NCBI GenBank assembly: GCA_017518705.1
Contig: JAFWUC010000046.1
Span: 38,281 to 102,280, forward strand
Reading direction: 5' to 3'
Source of the DNA: Clostridia bacterium
GTDB taxonomy: Bacteria; Bacillota_A; Clostridia; Christensenellales; Aristaeellaceae
DNA: 64,000 bases
Part shown: positions 53,591 to 64,000 of the stretch, piece after piece
Layout of the letters: every line of letters begins with the position of its first letter
Numbering within the stretch: position 1 is the first letter of the stretch
Notes under the pieces: model-generated
Seen by the model: only the letters and a program-made list of their open reading frames with translations
What the model was told of the DNA's origin: nothing
Database searches by the model: none
Program-made: the position numbers and the translations under genes

Positions 53591-54454
53591 TTATGGTGCG
53601 GTAAATTGGGCTTTAATTTCGTTTTGCGAAAGGCGCTCGAACGCCAGTTTCTGCCCCAGCAGCGCGGTCCGTTTTACGTCCAGCCCCAGGGCGGTGCCCA
53701 TCGCCAGCCCCGCGCACAGGCTGTCTCCCGCGCCGGTGGTCTGGCAGGAAAAGGCCCTTTCGGGCGCAAGCAGCCCTTGCCAGTCTTCGCCCAGGCAGTA
53801 CAGGCCGTCTTTGCCCAGGGATATGAACACCCGCCGTATCCCCATGCGGCAGAGCGCTTTCGCGGCTAAGGCGGGGGAGGTTTCGCCGGTCAGGGACTGC
53901 GCCTCCATCAGGTTGGGCTTGAACGCCGAAAGCCTCGGAAACAGGGGCTTCAGGCGCGCGCACTTGCTGACGCTCACCGCGTCGGCGACGAGGCGGATAT
54001 TCACGCAGTCGGATATGCTTTTCAGCGCCTCTTCGGAAAGATTCGCGTCCACCACGCAGGCAGCCGAGCGGTTTATGTCTTCCGAAGCGGCTTTTACAAC
54101 ATCGTAAGTCACATGCTCCGCGGCGGACATGTCGTTTACTGCCAGAAGCATCTCGCCTTCCCGGGAGTGCAGTGACAGGTACATGCTTTCGCCTTCGGCG
54201 GCATCGACCGCGCGGGACAGGTCGAGGCCCTGTTTAAGGCAGTCCTGTTTGAGCGCGTCTCCCGCCATGCCTCCCGGCAGGGCGGTGACGAACAGGACCT
54301 CCTGCCCGTGTTCACGAAGCGCCGCGGCGATGTTCCGGCCAACTCCGCCGGGGGAAAGGCCGATGCGGCCGGGATTGCTGTCCCCGGGGCGCGTTTTGCC
54401 CGTGATGACGCCCGTGACGTCCAGGTTTATGCCGCCCACCACCGCGAATCTCAT
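53591..54454 (-). CDS. PfkB-family carbohydrate kinase (pseudouridine-kinase-like)
   Basis: A 287-residue ribokinase-fold kinase. The first substrate motif is GGINLDVTG near the N terminus, then PGDSNPGRIGLSPGGVGRNIAAAL, and the anion-hole/catalytic motif is TTGAGDSLCAGLA with the catalytic Asp. The combination of DSNPG and GGVGRNIA resembles pseudouridine kinase, so the likely reaction is phosphorylation of a nucleoside such as pseudouridine, although no psuG gene is adjacent. GGAGG lies seven bases before the ATG. It overlaps the DUF1653 gene by four bases. Confidence 0.85.
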   Translation of the reverse strand: MRFAVVGGINLDVTGVITGKTRPGDSNPGRIGLSPGGVGRNIAAALREHGQEVLFVTALPGGMAGDALKQDCLKQGLDLSRAVDAAEGESMYLSLHSREGEMLLAVNDMSAAEHVTYDVVKAASEDINRSAACVVDANLSEEALKSISDCVNIRLVADAVSVSKCARLKPLFPRLSAFKPNLMEAQSLTGETSPALAAKALCRMGIRRVFISLGKDGLYCLGEDWQGLLAPERAFSCQTTGAGDSLCAGLAMGTALGLDVKRTALLGQKLAFERLSQNEIKAQFTAP

Positions 54455-54747
54455 TTGTCCGCCTCCGGGAAGCGCGATTCGTTTGCCGAAAGGGCTTCTT
54501 TGGGCGCGCTTTCGCCGATGTATTCGAAGCGGGGGCGGGTCACGCCGCCGCGGGTGACCGTCTCGGTCCACATGGACAGGGGACGCACCCACACGCGCTC
54601 GTTAAGCGGCGTCTCGCCGCAGTCGTACAGCGCCCGGTACACCACCATGGTCTCGTCCGTCTCGGAGTGGCGCGCCAGGTATAACAGCTCGTATTCGCCG
54701 CCCTTGAAGTGGCGGTATCTACCTTTTCTGGGAAGCTTTTCATCCAT
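54451..54747 (-). CDS. DUF1653 protein
   Basis: A 98-residue small protein with the DUF1653 pattern: GRYRHFKGGEYELL near the start, then ARHSETDETMVVYRALY and VWVRPLSMW. The family has a small beta-barrel-like fold and no assigned function. It overlaps the SDR gene by one base (TGATG) and the kinase by four (ATGA), so all three are translationally coupled. Confidence 0.85.
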   Translation of the reverse strand: MDEKLPRKGRYRHFKGGEYELLYLARHSETDETMVVYRALYDCGETPLNERVWVRPLSMWTETVTRGGVTRPRFEYIGESAPKEALSANESRFPEADK

Positions 54748-55463
54748 CAGCCCGTAAAACCTCCGTCCACGCCCAGTATCTGGCCGGTGATGAAGCCCGC
54801 GCCGTCGCTGAGCAGAAATGCCGCCGCTTTGGCGACTTCTTCGGGAGTGCCCAGCCGGCCAAGCGGCGTGCTTTCGCACAAAACGGCTCTGTCGTCATCC
54901 GTAAGGTCGGCGTTCATGTCCGTGTCGATAACGCCGGGGCATATGCAGTTGACATTGACTCCCGAGGGGCCGACTTCCTTCGCCAGCGCCTTCGTAAGAC
55001 CTATGACCGCCGCCTTAGTCGCGGAATAGTGGACTTCGCAGCTGGCTCCCTGCACGCCCCACACGCTGGACATGGTGACGATGGAACCGCGCCTGCGGGA
55101 GATCATCTCCGGCAGCACGGCTTGTATAAGATACATCTGCCCGTCCAGGTTCACGCCGCACAGATGCCGCCACGCCTCGGGCGAAATGTCGGTAAACAGC
55201 CCTTTCAATGCGATTCCCGCCGCGCACACCAGGCCTTCGATCTTTCCCATACGCTTTCGGGCTTCGTCAACGGCTTCACTGACCTGCCCGGGGTCGGCGA
55301 CGTCGCACTTTATGGGGAACGCGCCGGTCAGGCGCGCGACCTCACGGGCGGCGTCCTCGTTTTTTTCGTATAAAAAGCTCACGCACTTGCCCGCTTTGGC
55401 AAGCTCGGTGACCACGGCCCGGCCGATCCCCCGGGACCCGCCGGAAACAAGAATCGTCTGCAT
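54747..55463 (-). CDS. FabG-like SDR oxidoreductase
   Basis: A 238-residue short-chain dehydrogenase. It has SGGSRGIG (about 7-14), CAAGIA, the Ser in VTMSSVWG, the YSATK Tyr-Lys pair, and a C-terminal GFITGQILGVDGGF typical of 3-oxoacyl-ACP reductases. It could be a FabG or a YmfI-type paralogue, since it is not in a fatty-acid cluster. It is the first gene of a three-gene minus-strand unit with DUF1653 and a PfkB kinase. CGGAG lies five bases before the ATG. Confidence 0.88.
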   Translation of the reverse strand: MQTILVSGGSRGIGRAVVTELAKAGKCVSFLYEKNEDAAREVARLTGAFPIKCDVADPGQVSEAVDEARKRMGKIEGLVCAAGIALKGLFTDISPEAWRHLCGVNLDGQMYLIQAVLPEMISRRRGSIVTMSSVWGVQGASCEVHYSATKAAVIGLTKALAKEVGPSGVNVNCICPGVIDTDMNADLTDDDRAVLCESTPLGRLGTPEEVAKAAAFLLSDGAGFITGQILGVDGGFTG

Positions 55464-55590
55464 AAACGCTCCGTTAAACTAAAATGGACTTGGCAAAGCA
55501 AAGTATAGCAGAGGACAGGCACAAATTCAATCAACAGGCGGCGGAGGGGAGTATATTTAACACTTACCTCTTTTATTGCGCGCGGATTTG

Positions 55591-55599
55591 TGCTATAAT
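55591..55599 (+). promoter_or_regulatory. Extended -10 promoter of glnS
   Basis: TGCTATAAT (hexamer 55594-55599), 30 bases before the ATG. The -35 region is poor. Confidence 0.7.
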
Positions 55600-55629
55600 A
55601 ACCGTATATGTTTAAAAGGAGAAGTATGT

Positions 55630-57342
<1,713 letters not shown>

Positions 57343-57389
57343 ACCGTTTGGCATAAACGCATTTATCTGACATCTATCGGAGGTGCCCC

Positions 57390-58400
57390 GTGGCTGAGAT
57401 GTACACTATCGCGGTCGACCTTATGGGCGGCGACAACGCGCCGGACTGCGTCATTGACGGCGTAAAACAGTTCCTGCCCAAGTTCCCGGACACGAAAATA
57501 CTGCTTTTCGGCCGGGAGGAAGCGCTTGAAAAGGCGAAGGCCGCGCTGGGCGATGCGCGGGTCGAATACGTGCAAAGCGGCGAGGACATCACCATGCACG
57601 ACGAGCCCATGATGGCCGTGCGCCGCAAGCAGGATTCATCCCTGATGCTGTGCATGAAGGCGGTCAAGGAGGGCGCTGCGCAGGCCATGGTGAGCGCGGG
57701 CTCCACCGGCGCGCTGTTCCTGGGCGGCATGGTGACGCTGAGGATGCTCAAGGGCATCGACCGCCCCGCCCTGGCGCCCGTGATCCCCGGCATGGAAAAG
57801 CCGGTCATGCTCATCGACTCCGGCGCCAACGCGGACTGCCAGCCCGCCTATCTCAAGCAGTTCGGCCTGCTGGGCAGCGCGTACATGAAGCAGGTCATGG
57901 GAGTGGAAAACCCCAAAGTGGGCCTGGTCAACATAGGCGCGGAGGAGGAAAAGGGCTCCAAGCTGTACAAGGAAGCCCACGCGCTCATGAAACAGCAGAG
58001 CGCCTATGAGTTCATAGGCAACGTGGAGGCCAGGGACGTGCAGTCCTCCGAGGCGGACGTGATCGTGTGCGACGGGTTCACGGGCAACGTGATACTCAAG
58101 TACGCCGAAGGCCTGAGCAAGAACCTGTTCCGGATGATAAAGACGGAAGCCATGTCCAGCTTCAAGGGCAAGCTGGGCGGCCTGCTGCTTAAAGGCGCCT
58201 TCGGCAAGATCAAGACTCGCATGAACAAGGACGAGTACGGCGGAGCGCCGCTTCTGGGCGTGAACGGGCTGGCGGTCAAGGCCCACGGCTCTTCCAACGC
58301 CTACGCCTTCGGCAAGGCGCTGGAGCAGGCGCGCAAGATGGTCAGGGGCGACCTTACAAACCAGCTTAAGCAGGGGCTGGAAAAACTCTCACAGGAATAG
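57390..58400 (+). CDS. plsX: Phosphate acyltransferase
   Basis: A 336-residue PlsX, which makes acyl-phosphate from acyl-ACP for phospholipid synthesis. It has AVDLMGGDNAP at the start, VSAGSTGALFLGGM, LIDSGANADCQP, GLVNIGAEEEKGSKL, DGFTGNVILK and GAPLLGVNGLAVKAHGSS, all diagnostic. The start is GTG at 57390 with GGAGGT before it. It begins the conserved plsX-acpP-rnc-smc-ftsY order. Confidence 0.97.
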   Translation: MAEMYTIAVDLMGGDNAPDCVIDGVKQFLPKFPDTKILLFGREEALEKAKAALGDARVEYVQSGEDITMHDEPMMAVRRKQDSSLMLCMKAVKEGAAQAMVSAGSTGALFLGGMVTLRMLKGIDRPALAPVIPGMEKPVMLIDSGANADCQPAYLKQFGLLGSAYMKQVMGVENPKVGLVNIGAEEEKGSKLYKEAHALMKQQSAYEFIGNVEARDVQSSEADVIVCDGFTGNVILKYAEGLSKNLFRMIKTEAMSSFKGKLGGLLLKGAFGKIKTRMNKDEYGGAPLLGVNGLAVKAHGSSNAYAFGKALEQARKMVRGDLTNQLKQGLEKLSQE

Positions 58401-58439
58401 AATCACAGTCAAACATATAATATTTTCGGAGGTAAAGTC

Positions 58440-58673
58440 ATGGATTACAACAGCGTATTTGAGAAGGTAGCGGAGCTGATAGAGATGCAGCTGCCCGTGT
58501 CCAAGGATCAGATCAAGCCCGAGAGCCGCCTGGTGGAAGACCTGGGCGCCGACAGCGCCAACATCATGATCCTGGTGTGCGACATCGAGAACGAGTTCGA
58601 CGTGCAGGTGGACAACGACATGCTGGCCACGGTAAGGACCGTGGACGATATAGTCAAATATCTGGTCAAATGA
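58440..58673 (+). CDS. acpP: Acyl carrier protein
   Basis: A 77-residue ACP. The phosphopantetheine Ser is S39 in EDLGADSANIMILVCDIENEF. The residues after the Ser (ANIM) differ from the canonical LDTVEL pattern, but the four-helix layout is kept. CGGAGG lies before the ATG. A TATAAT at 58416-58421 may be an extra internal promoter. Its stop overlaps the rnc start (ATGA). Confidence 0.93.
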   Translation: MDYNSVFEKVAELIEMQLPVSKDQIKPESRLVEDLGADSANIMILVCDIENEFDVQVDNDMLATVRTVDDIVKYLVK

Positions 58674-59362
58674 CCGGCGCCGAAGACAAAATAGGCTACC
58701 GCTTTAAGGACAGATCGCTTTTACAGCAGGCGCTCACACACCCTTCCTACGGAGGAGATCACCGCATGCCCCATTACCAGAGGCTGGAATTTCTGGGGGA
58801 CGCGGTGCTTGAGTTGTATATAAGCGAAATGCTGTACAAGGCTTATCCCGACATGCCCGAGGGCAAGCTGACCCGGATGCGGGCGGACCTCGTAAAAGAG
58901 GAGACATTGAGCCTGGCGGTAAAGGATATGGGCATTCCGCCCTATATCCGCCTGTCCGCGGGCGAGGACAAAAGCGGGGGCCGGGACAAAAGCTCCATAC
59001 TCTGCGACATATTCGAGGCCGTCACCGGCGCGATATATCTGGACGGCGGACGGCGCGAGGCGGGAGAGTTCATCAGGCGCGCCCTGGGGGAACGCCTGAA
59101 CCGCGACACTTCCCGGGACGACCACCTGGACAGCAAAAGCCGCCTTCAGGCGCTTTTGCAGGCGGTGGGTGACATGCCGGAGTACACGCTCATAGACGCC
59201 CGCGGGCCCGCGCACATGCCCGAATTCGAATACGCGGTGGTTTCCGCCGTGAGCCGGCAGGAGCTGGGCCGGGGCAAGGGGCAGAGCAAGCAGGCCGCCC
59301 AGCTGGAGGCGGCTGCCCGCGCGCTGGAACTGATCTCGGCGAAATCGCTTCCCGAAAAATAA
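58670..59362 (+). CDS. rnc: Ribonuclease III
   Basis: A 230-residue double-strand-specific RNase for rRNA and mRNA processing. The signature RLEFLGDAVLEL is near residue 35 and the second catalytic Glu is in DIFEAVTGAIYLD. A C-terminal double-stranded-RNA-binding domain starts about 155 (DSKSRLQALLQA) and ends in GKGQSKQAAQLEAAARAL. The ATG lies within the acpP stop (ATGA). Confidence 0.96.
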   Translation: MTGAEDKIGYRFKDRSLLQQALTHPSYGGDHRMPHYQRLEFLGDAVLELYISEMLYKAYPDMPEGKLTRMRADLVKEETLSLAVKDMGIPPYIRLSAGEDKSGGRDKSSILCDIFEAVTGAIYLDGGRREAGEFIRRALGERLNRDTSRDDHLDSKSRLQALLQAVGDMPEYTLIDARGPAHMPEFEYAVVSAVSRQELGRGKGQSKQAAQLEAAARALELISAKSLPEK

Positions 59363-59378
59363 CCCAAGGAGACACCCT

Positions 59379-62300
59379 TTGCGACTTAAGAAACTCTTTC
59401 TTCACGGCTTCAAGTCCTTTGCCGACAAGGTGGAGATCACCTTTGAGCACGGCATAACGGGCGTGGTCGGGCCCAACGGCTGCGGCAAAAGCAACATTGC
59501 CGACGCCATACGCTGGGTGCTGGGCGAACAAAGCGCCAAGCAGCTCAGGGGCACCAAAATGGAAGACGTGATATTCAGCGGCACGGACAAGCGCCGGAGG
59601 CTGGGCTACTGCGAGGTGAGCCTGACCTTCGACAATGAAGACCATACCCTGCCAATAGATTATACGGAGGTATCCATCACCCGCCGGGCGTACCGCACGG
59701 GCGAGGGCGAATACCTGTTAAACGGCCAGAACTGCCGCCTGAAGGATATCGTGGACCTGTTCCGCGACACGGGCACCGGCCGTGACGGCTATTCCATAGT
59801 GGGCCAGGGCAGGGTGGACGAGATCCTGTCCCAGAAGACCGAGGAACGCCGCCAGGTGTTCGAGGAAGCTGCCGGCATAGTCAAATTCAAGACCCGCAAG
59901 ACCGAGAGCGAAAAGCGCCTGGAAGCCACCCAGCAGAACCTGAACCGGGTGAGCGACATTATCGACAACCTGGAAGAGCGTCTGGAGCCGCTGAGGCTGC
60001 AGAGCGAAGACGCCCGCAAGTTTTTAAAGCTCAGGGACGAATTAAAGGGCCTGGAGCTCAACGCCTTCGTGCTCAAGACCGGGCGCTACAGGCAGAAGAT
60101 AAGCGAATATCAGGAAAACACGGACCAGCTCAAGCAGGAAGCCCTGCAGAACGAAAACGAGCGCGCTGTGCTGGCCGGCGAGAGGGACGCGTATCAGCTG
60201 ACCCTCAATCAGGGCGAAGAAGAGAGCGCGGGCCTGAGGGTGCTCGTGCAGGAGCTCATACAGGACGTAGAAGCCAAGGAAGGCGCGGCAGGCGTACTCA
60301 GAGAGCGCATAAACGGCCAGGAAAGGGAGAAGCAGAGGCTGCTTTCCGAGAGGGAAGCCGCGCAAAGCGGTGAAAGCGGACTTAAGGAAAGAACGGCGCT
60401 GCTGGAAACGGAGTACGCCGGATTCATAAAGCAGCTGGACGCCGAAAAGCAGGCTTCCGCCGAAAAGGACGCCGTGCTGGCCGGCGAAGAAGCCGCGCTA
60501 AACGAACTGTCCGACAAAGCCGATGCTGCCAAGGAGAGCGTCATCAACGCCATGAACGGCTTAAGCGACGCCAAAAGCAATCAGGCCCGGCTCGGCGCGC
60601 TGTCCGGCGCGATAGACGAAAGGACGGCGAGGCTCGAAGCCGCGCTAAAGGATACGCAGGCGTCCGGGGCGGACTACGAAAGGGCGTATAACGACGCTTT
60701 GGACCAGCTGGAGGGCGAGAAGACCCGCCTTGAGCAGCTTTCAAACGAGACGAAGCGCCTGATCGACGAGACGCGGCAGTCCGGCGAGGAATACGAAAAG
60801 ACGCTCAGCGAAAGCAACGGCATAATGGGGCGCCGCCAAGAGCTCCTTAGCCGTTTCAAGCTTTTGAGCGAGATGCAGCGGGATTACGAGGGCTACAATT
60901 CCTCGGTCAAGCAGGTGCCGCTTGAGGCCCGCCGCCGGGGCATGAAGAGCGTGCACGGCGTGGTCGCGAACATAATCAGCGCGGACAAGACCATCGAAAA
61001 GGCCATAGAGACCGCCCTGGGTCCCGCGCTGCAGAACATAGTTGTGGACACGGAAGAAGACGCCAGGGAACTGATCGAGTTCTTAAAGGAGAACCGTTTC
61101 GGGCGCGCCACCTTCCTGCCCATAAGCGCGGTGAGGGGCCGCACGCTGGACGCGAACGAGAGGAATCTCGCACGGATGCCCGGCGGCGTGGGCATCGCGT
61201 CTGAAATGGTCACCTTCGACAGCAGATACCGGGGCATAGTGGACAGCCTGCTGGGCCGCACGGTCATCGCAAAAGACCTGACCAGCGGCATACCGATCCA
61301 CAGGGCAGGGCGGCAGCAGTTCCGCCTGGTGACGCTGGACGGAGACGTGATGAACGTGGGCGGCTCCATGACGGGCGGCAGCTCGCAAAGCCGCATGACC
61401 AGCCTGCTGTCCCGCGAAAGGGAGATAAACGAGACCGAAAAAGCGCTCAAAGAGCTGGAAAACAAACTGAGCGAGTATCAGGAAAAGCTGAACCTGCTGT
61501 CCCGTTCCCGCGCGGAAATGAAAATGCAGCGGCAGGAAGCATTCGATGCCTTCCATCAGCAGGAGATCGCCGTTACCCGCGCCGAGGCGCATCTGTCCCG
61601 GGCGGGGGAGGAAAAGGCAGCCTGGGAAGACCGGCTTGCTTCCATCGTTACGGATATCGCCAGCCTGAAGGAACAGGAAGTGCGCATAGAGGAAGAACTG
61701 GGGCGCCTGTCCAACCAGACGGAGAGCACCAAGGAAGAATCCGAACGCATGAGGGAAGAAGCCGCCCGCCTGCAGAGAGAACTGAACGAAAAGCGGCTGA
61801 AGCTGGATAAATTACGGAACGAAGCCACCGAGCGCCTGGTCAGGCTGACCGCCCTGGAAAAGGACGGGGAAAAGCGGCTTGGCGAAATAGAGCGCCTGAA
61901 AGCCCAGGCGGGCAGCGCCGAAAGCCTGCTTAAGCAGACCGAAGAGCAGTTAAAGCAGATAGACGAGCGTTCCGCCCGGGACAAAGATGAACTGAAGGAA
62001 CGGGAAGTGAACCTGGGCATCGCCCGGGGCAGCCTGGACGAGACCAGAGCAAAGTTCAACGCCGCCGACAAAAAGCGCCTGGACGCCCAGGAGCATTTGA
62101 GGGACGTCAACTCCAAACTGGAGGAGCTTTCCCGCGCGGGCGAAGAGACTGCCGAGCGGCTGCACAGGATAGACCTGCTCTACCAGCGCGCCCAGGGCGA
62201 ACTGGACACCATGACCGCCCGCATCTGGGAGGACTACCAGCTGACGTACGAAGGCGCCGGGGAGTTCACGGACGAAAACTTCAAGCTCAGCGAGGGCGAA

Positions 62301-62933
62301 AAGCGGATCAGCGCCATAAGGGCGGAGATCAAAAAGCTGGGAGACGTGAACGTATCCAGCATGGACGAGTACCGGGAAGTCAGCCAGAGGTACGCCGAGC
62401 TCACCGAGCAGCGGGACGACCTCGGCAAGGCGAGGGACGACCTGCTGGGCATAATCGGAGAGCTCGCCCAGAAGATGGAAAAGCAGTTCCGGGAAAAGCT
62501 GACCGAGATGGACAAGTATTTTTCCGAAACGTTTTCCGCACTGTTCGGGGGCGGGCAGGCGAGGCTTTCGCTGGAAGACCCGTCTGACGCGCTCAACAGC
62601 GGCATAGTCATACAGGCGCAGCCGCCGGGAAAGAAACTGCAATTGCTGAGCCTGCTGTCCGGCGGCGAAAGGGCGCTTACCGCCATAGCCATACTGTTCG
62701 CCATGCTGAAATTAAAACCCACGCCTTTCTGCATGCTGGACGAGATCGAGGCGGCGCTGGACGACGCCAACATAGACAACTTCGCGTCTTACCTGAGAAC
62801 TTACTGCGACAACACCCAGTTCGTGGTGGTCACCCACAGAAAAGGCACCATGGCCGCCTGCGACGCGCTGTACGGCGTGGCGATGGAGGAAAAGGGCGTA
62901 AGCAAGCTGGTAAGCGTCAAACTGGGAGAATAA
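59379..62933 (+). CDS. smc: Chromosome segregation SMC protein
   Basis: An 1184-residue condensin ATPase. Walker A is GPNGCGKSN (31-39), with the N-terminal head up to about 165. A long coiled coil follows, then a hinge at about 505-670 with GVVANIISADKTIEKAIETALG and GRATFLPI. The return coiled coil leads to the C-terminal head with signature LLSGGERAL and Walker B MLDEIEAALDD. The start is TTG at 59379, placed by AAGGAG and by the family N terminus MRLKKLFLHGFKSFADK. It works with ScpA (44364-45107). Confidence 0.97.
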   Translation: MRLKKLFLHGFKSFADKVEITFEHGITGVVGPNGCGKSNIADAIRWVLGEQSAKQLRGTKMEDVIFSGTDKRRRLGYCEVSLTFDNEDHTLPIDYTEVSITRRAYRTGEGEYLLNGQNCRLKDIVDLFRDTGTGRDGYSIVGQGRVDEILSQKTEERRQVFEEAAGIVKFKTRKTESEKRLEATQQNLNRVSDIIDNLEERLEPLRLQSEDARKFLKLRDELKGLELNAFVLKTGRYRQKISEYQENTDQLKQEALQNENERAVLAGERDAYQLTLNQGEEESAGLRVLVQELIQDVEAKEGAAGVLRERINGQEREKQRLLSEREAAQSGESGLKERTALLETEYAGFIKQLDAEKQASAEKDAVLAGEEAALNELSDKADAAKESVINAMNGLSDAKSNQARLGALSGAIDERTARLEAALKDTQASGADYERAYNDALDQLEGEKTRLEQLSNETKRLIDETRQSGEEYEKTLSESNGIMGRRQELLSRFKLLSEMQRDYEGYNSSVKQVPLEARRRGMKSVHGVVANIISADKTIEKAIETALGPALQNIVVDTEEDARELIEFLKENRFGRATFLPISAVRGRTLDANERNLARMPGGVGIASEMVTFDSRYRGIVDSLLGRTVIAKDLTSGIPIHRAGRQQFRLVTLDGDVMNVGGSMTGGSSQSRMTSLLSREREINETEKALKELENKLSEYQEKLNLLSRSRAEMKMQRQEAFDAFHQQEIAVTRAEAHLSRAGEEKAAWEDRLASIVTDIASLKEQEVRIEEELGRLSNQTESTKEESERMREEAARLQRELNEKRLKLDKLRNEATERLVRLTALEKDGEKRLGEIERLKAQAGSAESLLKQTEEQLKQIDERSARDKDELKEREVNLGIARGSLDETRAKFNAADKKRLDAQEHLRDVNSKLEELSRAGEETAERLHRIDLLYQRAQGELDTMTARIWEDYQLTYEGAGEFTDENFKLSEGEKRISAIRAEIKKLGDVNVSSMDEYREVSQRYAELTEQRDDLGKARDDLLGIIGELAQKMEKQFREKLTEMDKYFSETFSALFGGGQARLSLEDPSDALNSGIVIQAQPPGKKLQLLSLLSGGERALTAIAILFAMLKLKPTPFCMLDEIEAALDDANIDNFASYLRTYCDNTQFVVVTHRKGTMAACDALYGVAMEEKGVSKLVSVKLGE

Positions 62934-62954
62934 ATACACCGGGACGGAGGACAA

Positions 62955-64000
62955 ATGGGACTTTTTTCACGCATCAAACAGGGACTGTCCAGAACGCGGG
63001 GCAACGTGTCCGCGCAGATGGACGAACTGATAGAGAATACCAAAGAGATAGACGACGAGTTTTTTGAGGAGATAACCGACATACTCGTCATGGCGGACGC
63101 GGGAGCGAAGACCGCCATGGAGGAAGTGGAGAAGCTCAAGGCGCTGTGCGCCGAAAGGCAGATAAAGGATCCCGCAAAGGCGAAGGACGCGCTCAAGGAA
63201 GTGCTCGCTGCCAGCATGAAGGCGATGCCGATGAACCTTAAGGATCCATCTGTGATATTCGTTATAGGCGTGAACGGCGTGGGCAAGACCACTTCCATAG
63301 GCAAGCTCGCCTCCCGCTTCAAGGCCATAGGCCGCCGCGTGCTCATAGTTGCCGCGGACACGTTCAGGGCTGCCGCTGCGGAGCAGCTGAGCGTATGGGC
63401 GGACAGGGCGGAAGTGCCCATAGTCAAACGGCAGGAGGGCGCCGACCCCGCCAGCGTGGTGTTCGACGGACTGCAGACCGCCAAGGCGCGTCATGCGGAC
63501 ATAATCCTTGTGGACACCGCAGGGCGCCTGCACAACAAAAGCCACCTGATGGAAGAGCTGAGGAAGATGGCGCGCGTGGTGGATAAGGAGTACCCCGAGG
63601 CGGAAATGCACGCCCTGCTGGTGCTGGACGCCACCACGGGACAGAACGGGCTTAACCAGGCGCGGGTGTTCATGGACGTGACGAAGCTGGACGGTATAGT
63701 GCTCACCAAGCTGGACGGCACCGCAAAGGGCGGCATCGCCCTGGCGATCCGCCGGGAACTGGACCTGCCGGTAAGGTACATAGGCGTGGGCGAGGGGCTG
63801 GACGACCTGCAGCCCTTCGATCCCGACGCCTTTGCCAGAAGCCTGTTTGAAGAATCCGACGGAACCGATATCAATAAAGAGGAAGGGGACTCGCTCGATG
63901 AACTCGTACATAGTGAAGACTATCTCAATTATACGCCAGCCGAAAGTGAAGAAGACGATACGGCTGCTCTCAAAGGCTTCTTCGAAGAGGTTTTCGGCGA
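62955..64000 (+). CDS. ftsY: Signal recognition particle receptor FtsY, 3-prime end missing
   Basis: The first ~348 residues; the frame is open to the window end. The N domain begins MGLFSRIKQGLSRTRGN without the long acidic A domain of E. coli. The GTPase has G1 GVNGVGKTT (about 105-113), DTFRAAAAEQL, DTAGR and TKLDGTAKGG, and ends the NG domain at DLQPFDPDAFARSLF. It then continues for at least 45 more residues as an acidic tail (EESDGTD to FFEEVFG), which is unusual because most FtsY proteins stop a few residues after this point. GGAGG lies before the ATG. Confidence 0.95.
   Translation, partial: MGLFSRIKQGLSRTRGNVSAQMDELIENTKEIDDEFFEEITDILVMADAGAKTAMEEVEKLKALCAERQIKDPAKAKDALKEVLAASMKAMPMNLKDPSVIFVIGVNGVGKTTSIGKLASRFKAIGRRVLIVAADTFRAAAAEQLSVWADRAEVPIVKRQEGADPASVVFDGLQTAKARHADIILVDTAGRLHNKSHLMEELRKMARVVDKEYPEAEMHALLVLDATTGQNGLNQARVFMDVTKLDGIVLTKLDGTAKGGIALAIRRELDLPVRYIGVGEGLDDLQPFDPDAFARSLFEESDGTDINKEEGDSLDELVHSEDYLNYTPAESEEDDTAALKGFFEEVFG

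Overview
The window is a GC-rich bacterial chromosome segment, coding densely on both strands. Family content points to an anaerobic, Firmicutes-type genome. It has a glycyl-radical enzyme with its activase, type II thymidine kinase, TmcAL, an LplB/YtcP-type sugar ABC transporter, and the plsX-acpP-rnc-smc-ftsY block. I infer an uncultured high-GC member of the Clostridia; the exact order is a guess. There are no rRNA, tRNA, CRISPR, IS or phage genes. Extended -10 promoters (TGnTATAAT) and strong intrinsic terminators recur and delimit the transcription units well.

Layout. 1-1365: end of a glycyl-radical enzyme and its activase. 1451-4721 (minus): leuS-uppP. 4886-10015: a two-part chromate-type transporter, a macro-domain fusion protein, a VWA protein, a fucose-isomerase-like protein and a HEAT-repeat protein. 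10129-13055 (minus): a membrane glycosyltransferase-like protein and a bleomycin-hydrolase-type peptidase. 13232-18255: glgP, a GH13 enzyme and a GNAT protein. 18347-20532 (minus): tdk, a flavodoxin-like protein and fucO. 20599-27165: tmcAL, then an AlgI/DHHW cell-surface O-acylation pair with an RCC1-like membrane protein and a D-lactate dehydrogenase. 27238-29881 (minus): a D-amino-acid/D-peptide operon (DmpA-type peptidase, D-amino-acid aminotransferase, DppA). 30255-33918: the sugar ABC transporter. 34334-38399: a MacAB-like exporter with two adaptor proteins. 38532-41402: D-aminoacylase and, convergently, a metallophosphoesterase with altered metal motifs. 41474-49495: radA, a HAD phosphatase (minus), then a tightly packed run of M50 protease, scpA, GNAT, galM, rsmH, a divergent tgt and an ArmA/RmtB-like 16S rRNA methyltransferase. 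49508-55463: a membrane protein, an SDR, an AT-rich orphan gene, murG, and a PfkB kinase/DUF1653/SDR operon. 55630-64000: glnS and plsX-acpP-rnc-smc-ftsY, with ftsY cut by the window end.

The most notable observation is the RmtB/ArmA-like methyltransferase at 48719-49495. Its composition matches its neighbours. It is translationally coupled to a Tgt-family protein with a changed substrate loop and sits just downstream of rsmH. This looks like a chromosomal decoding-centre (h44) modification cluster. Second-tier items are the AT-rich orphan gene at 51293-52420, the macro/HTH-like fusion paired with a VWA protein, the motif-degenerate phosphoesterase, and the D-amino-acid theme spread over two loci.
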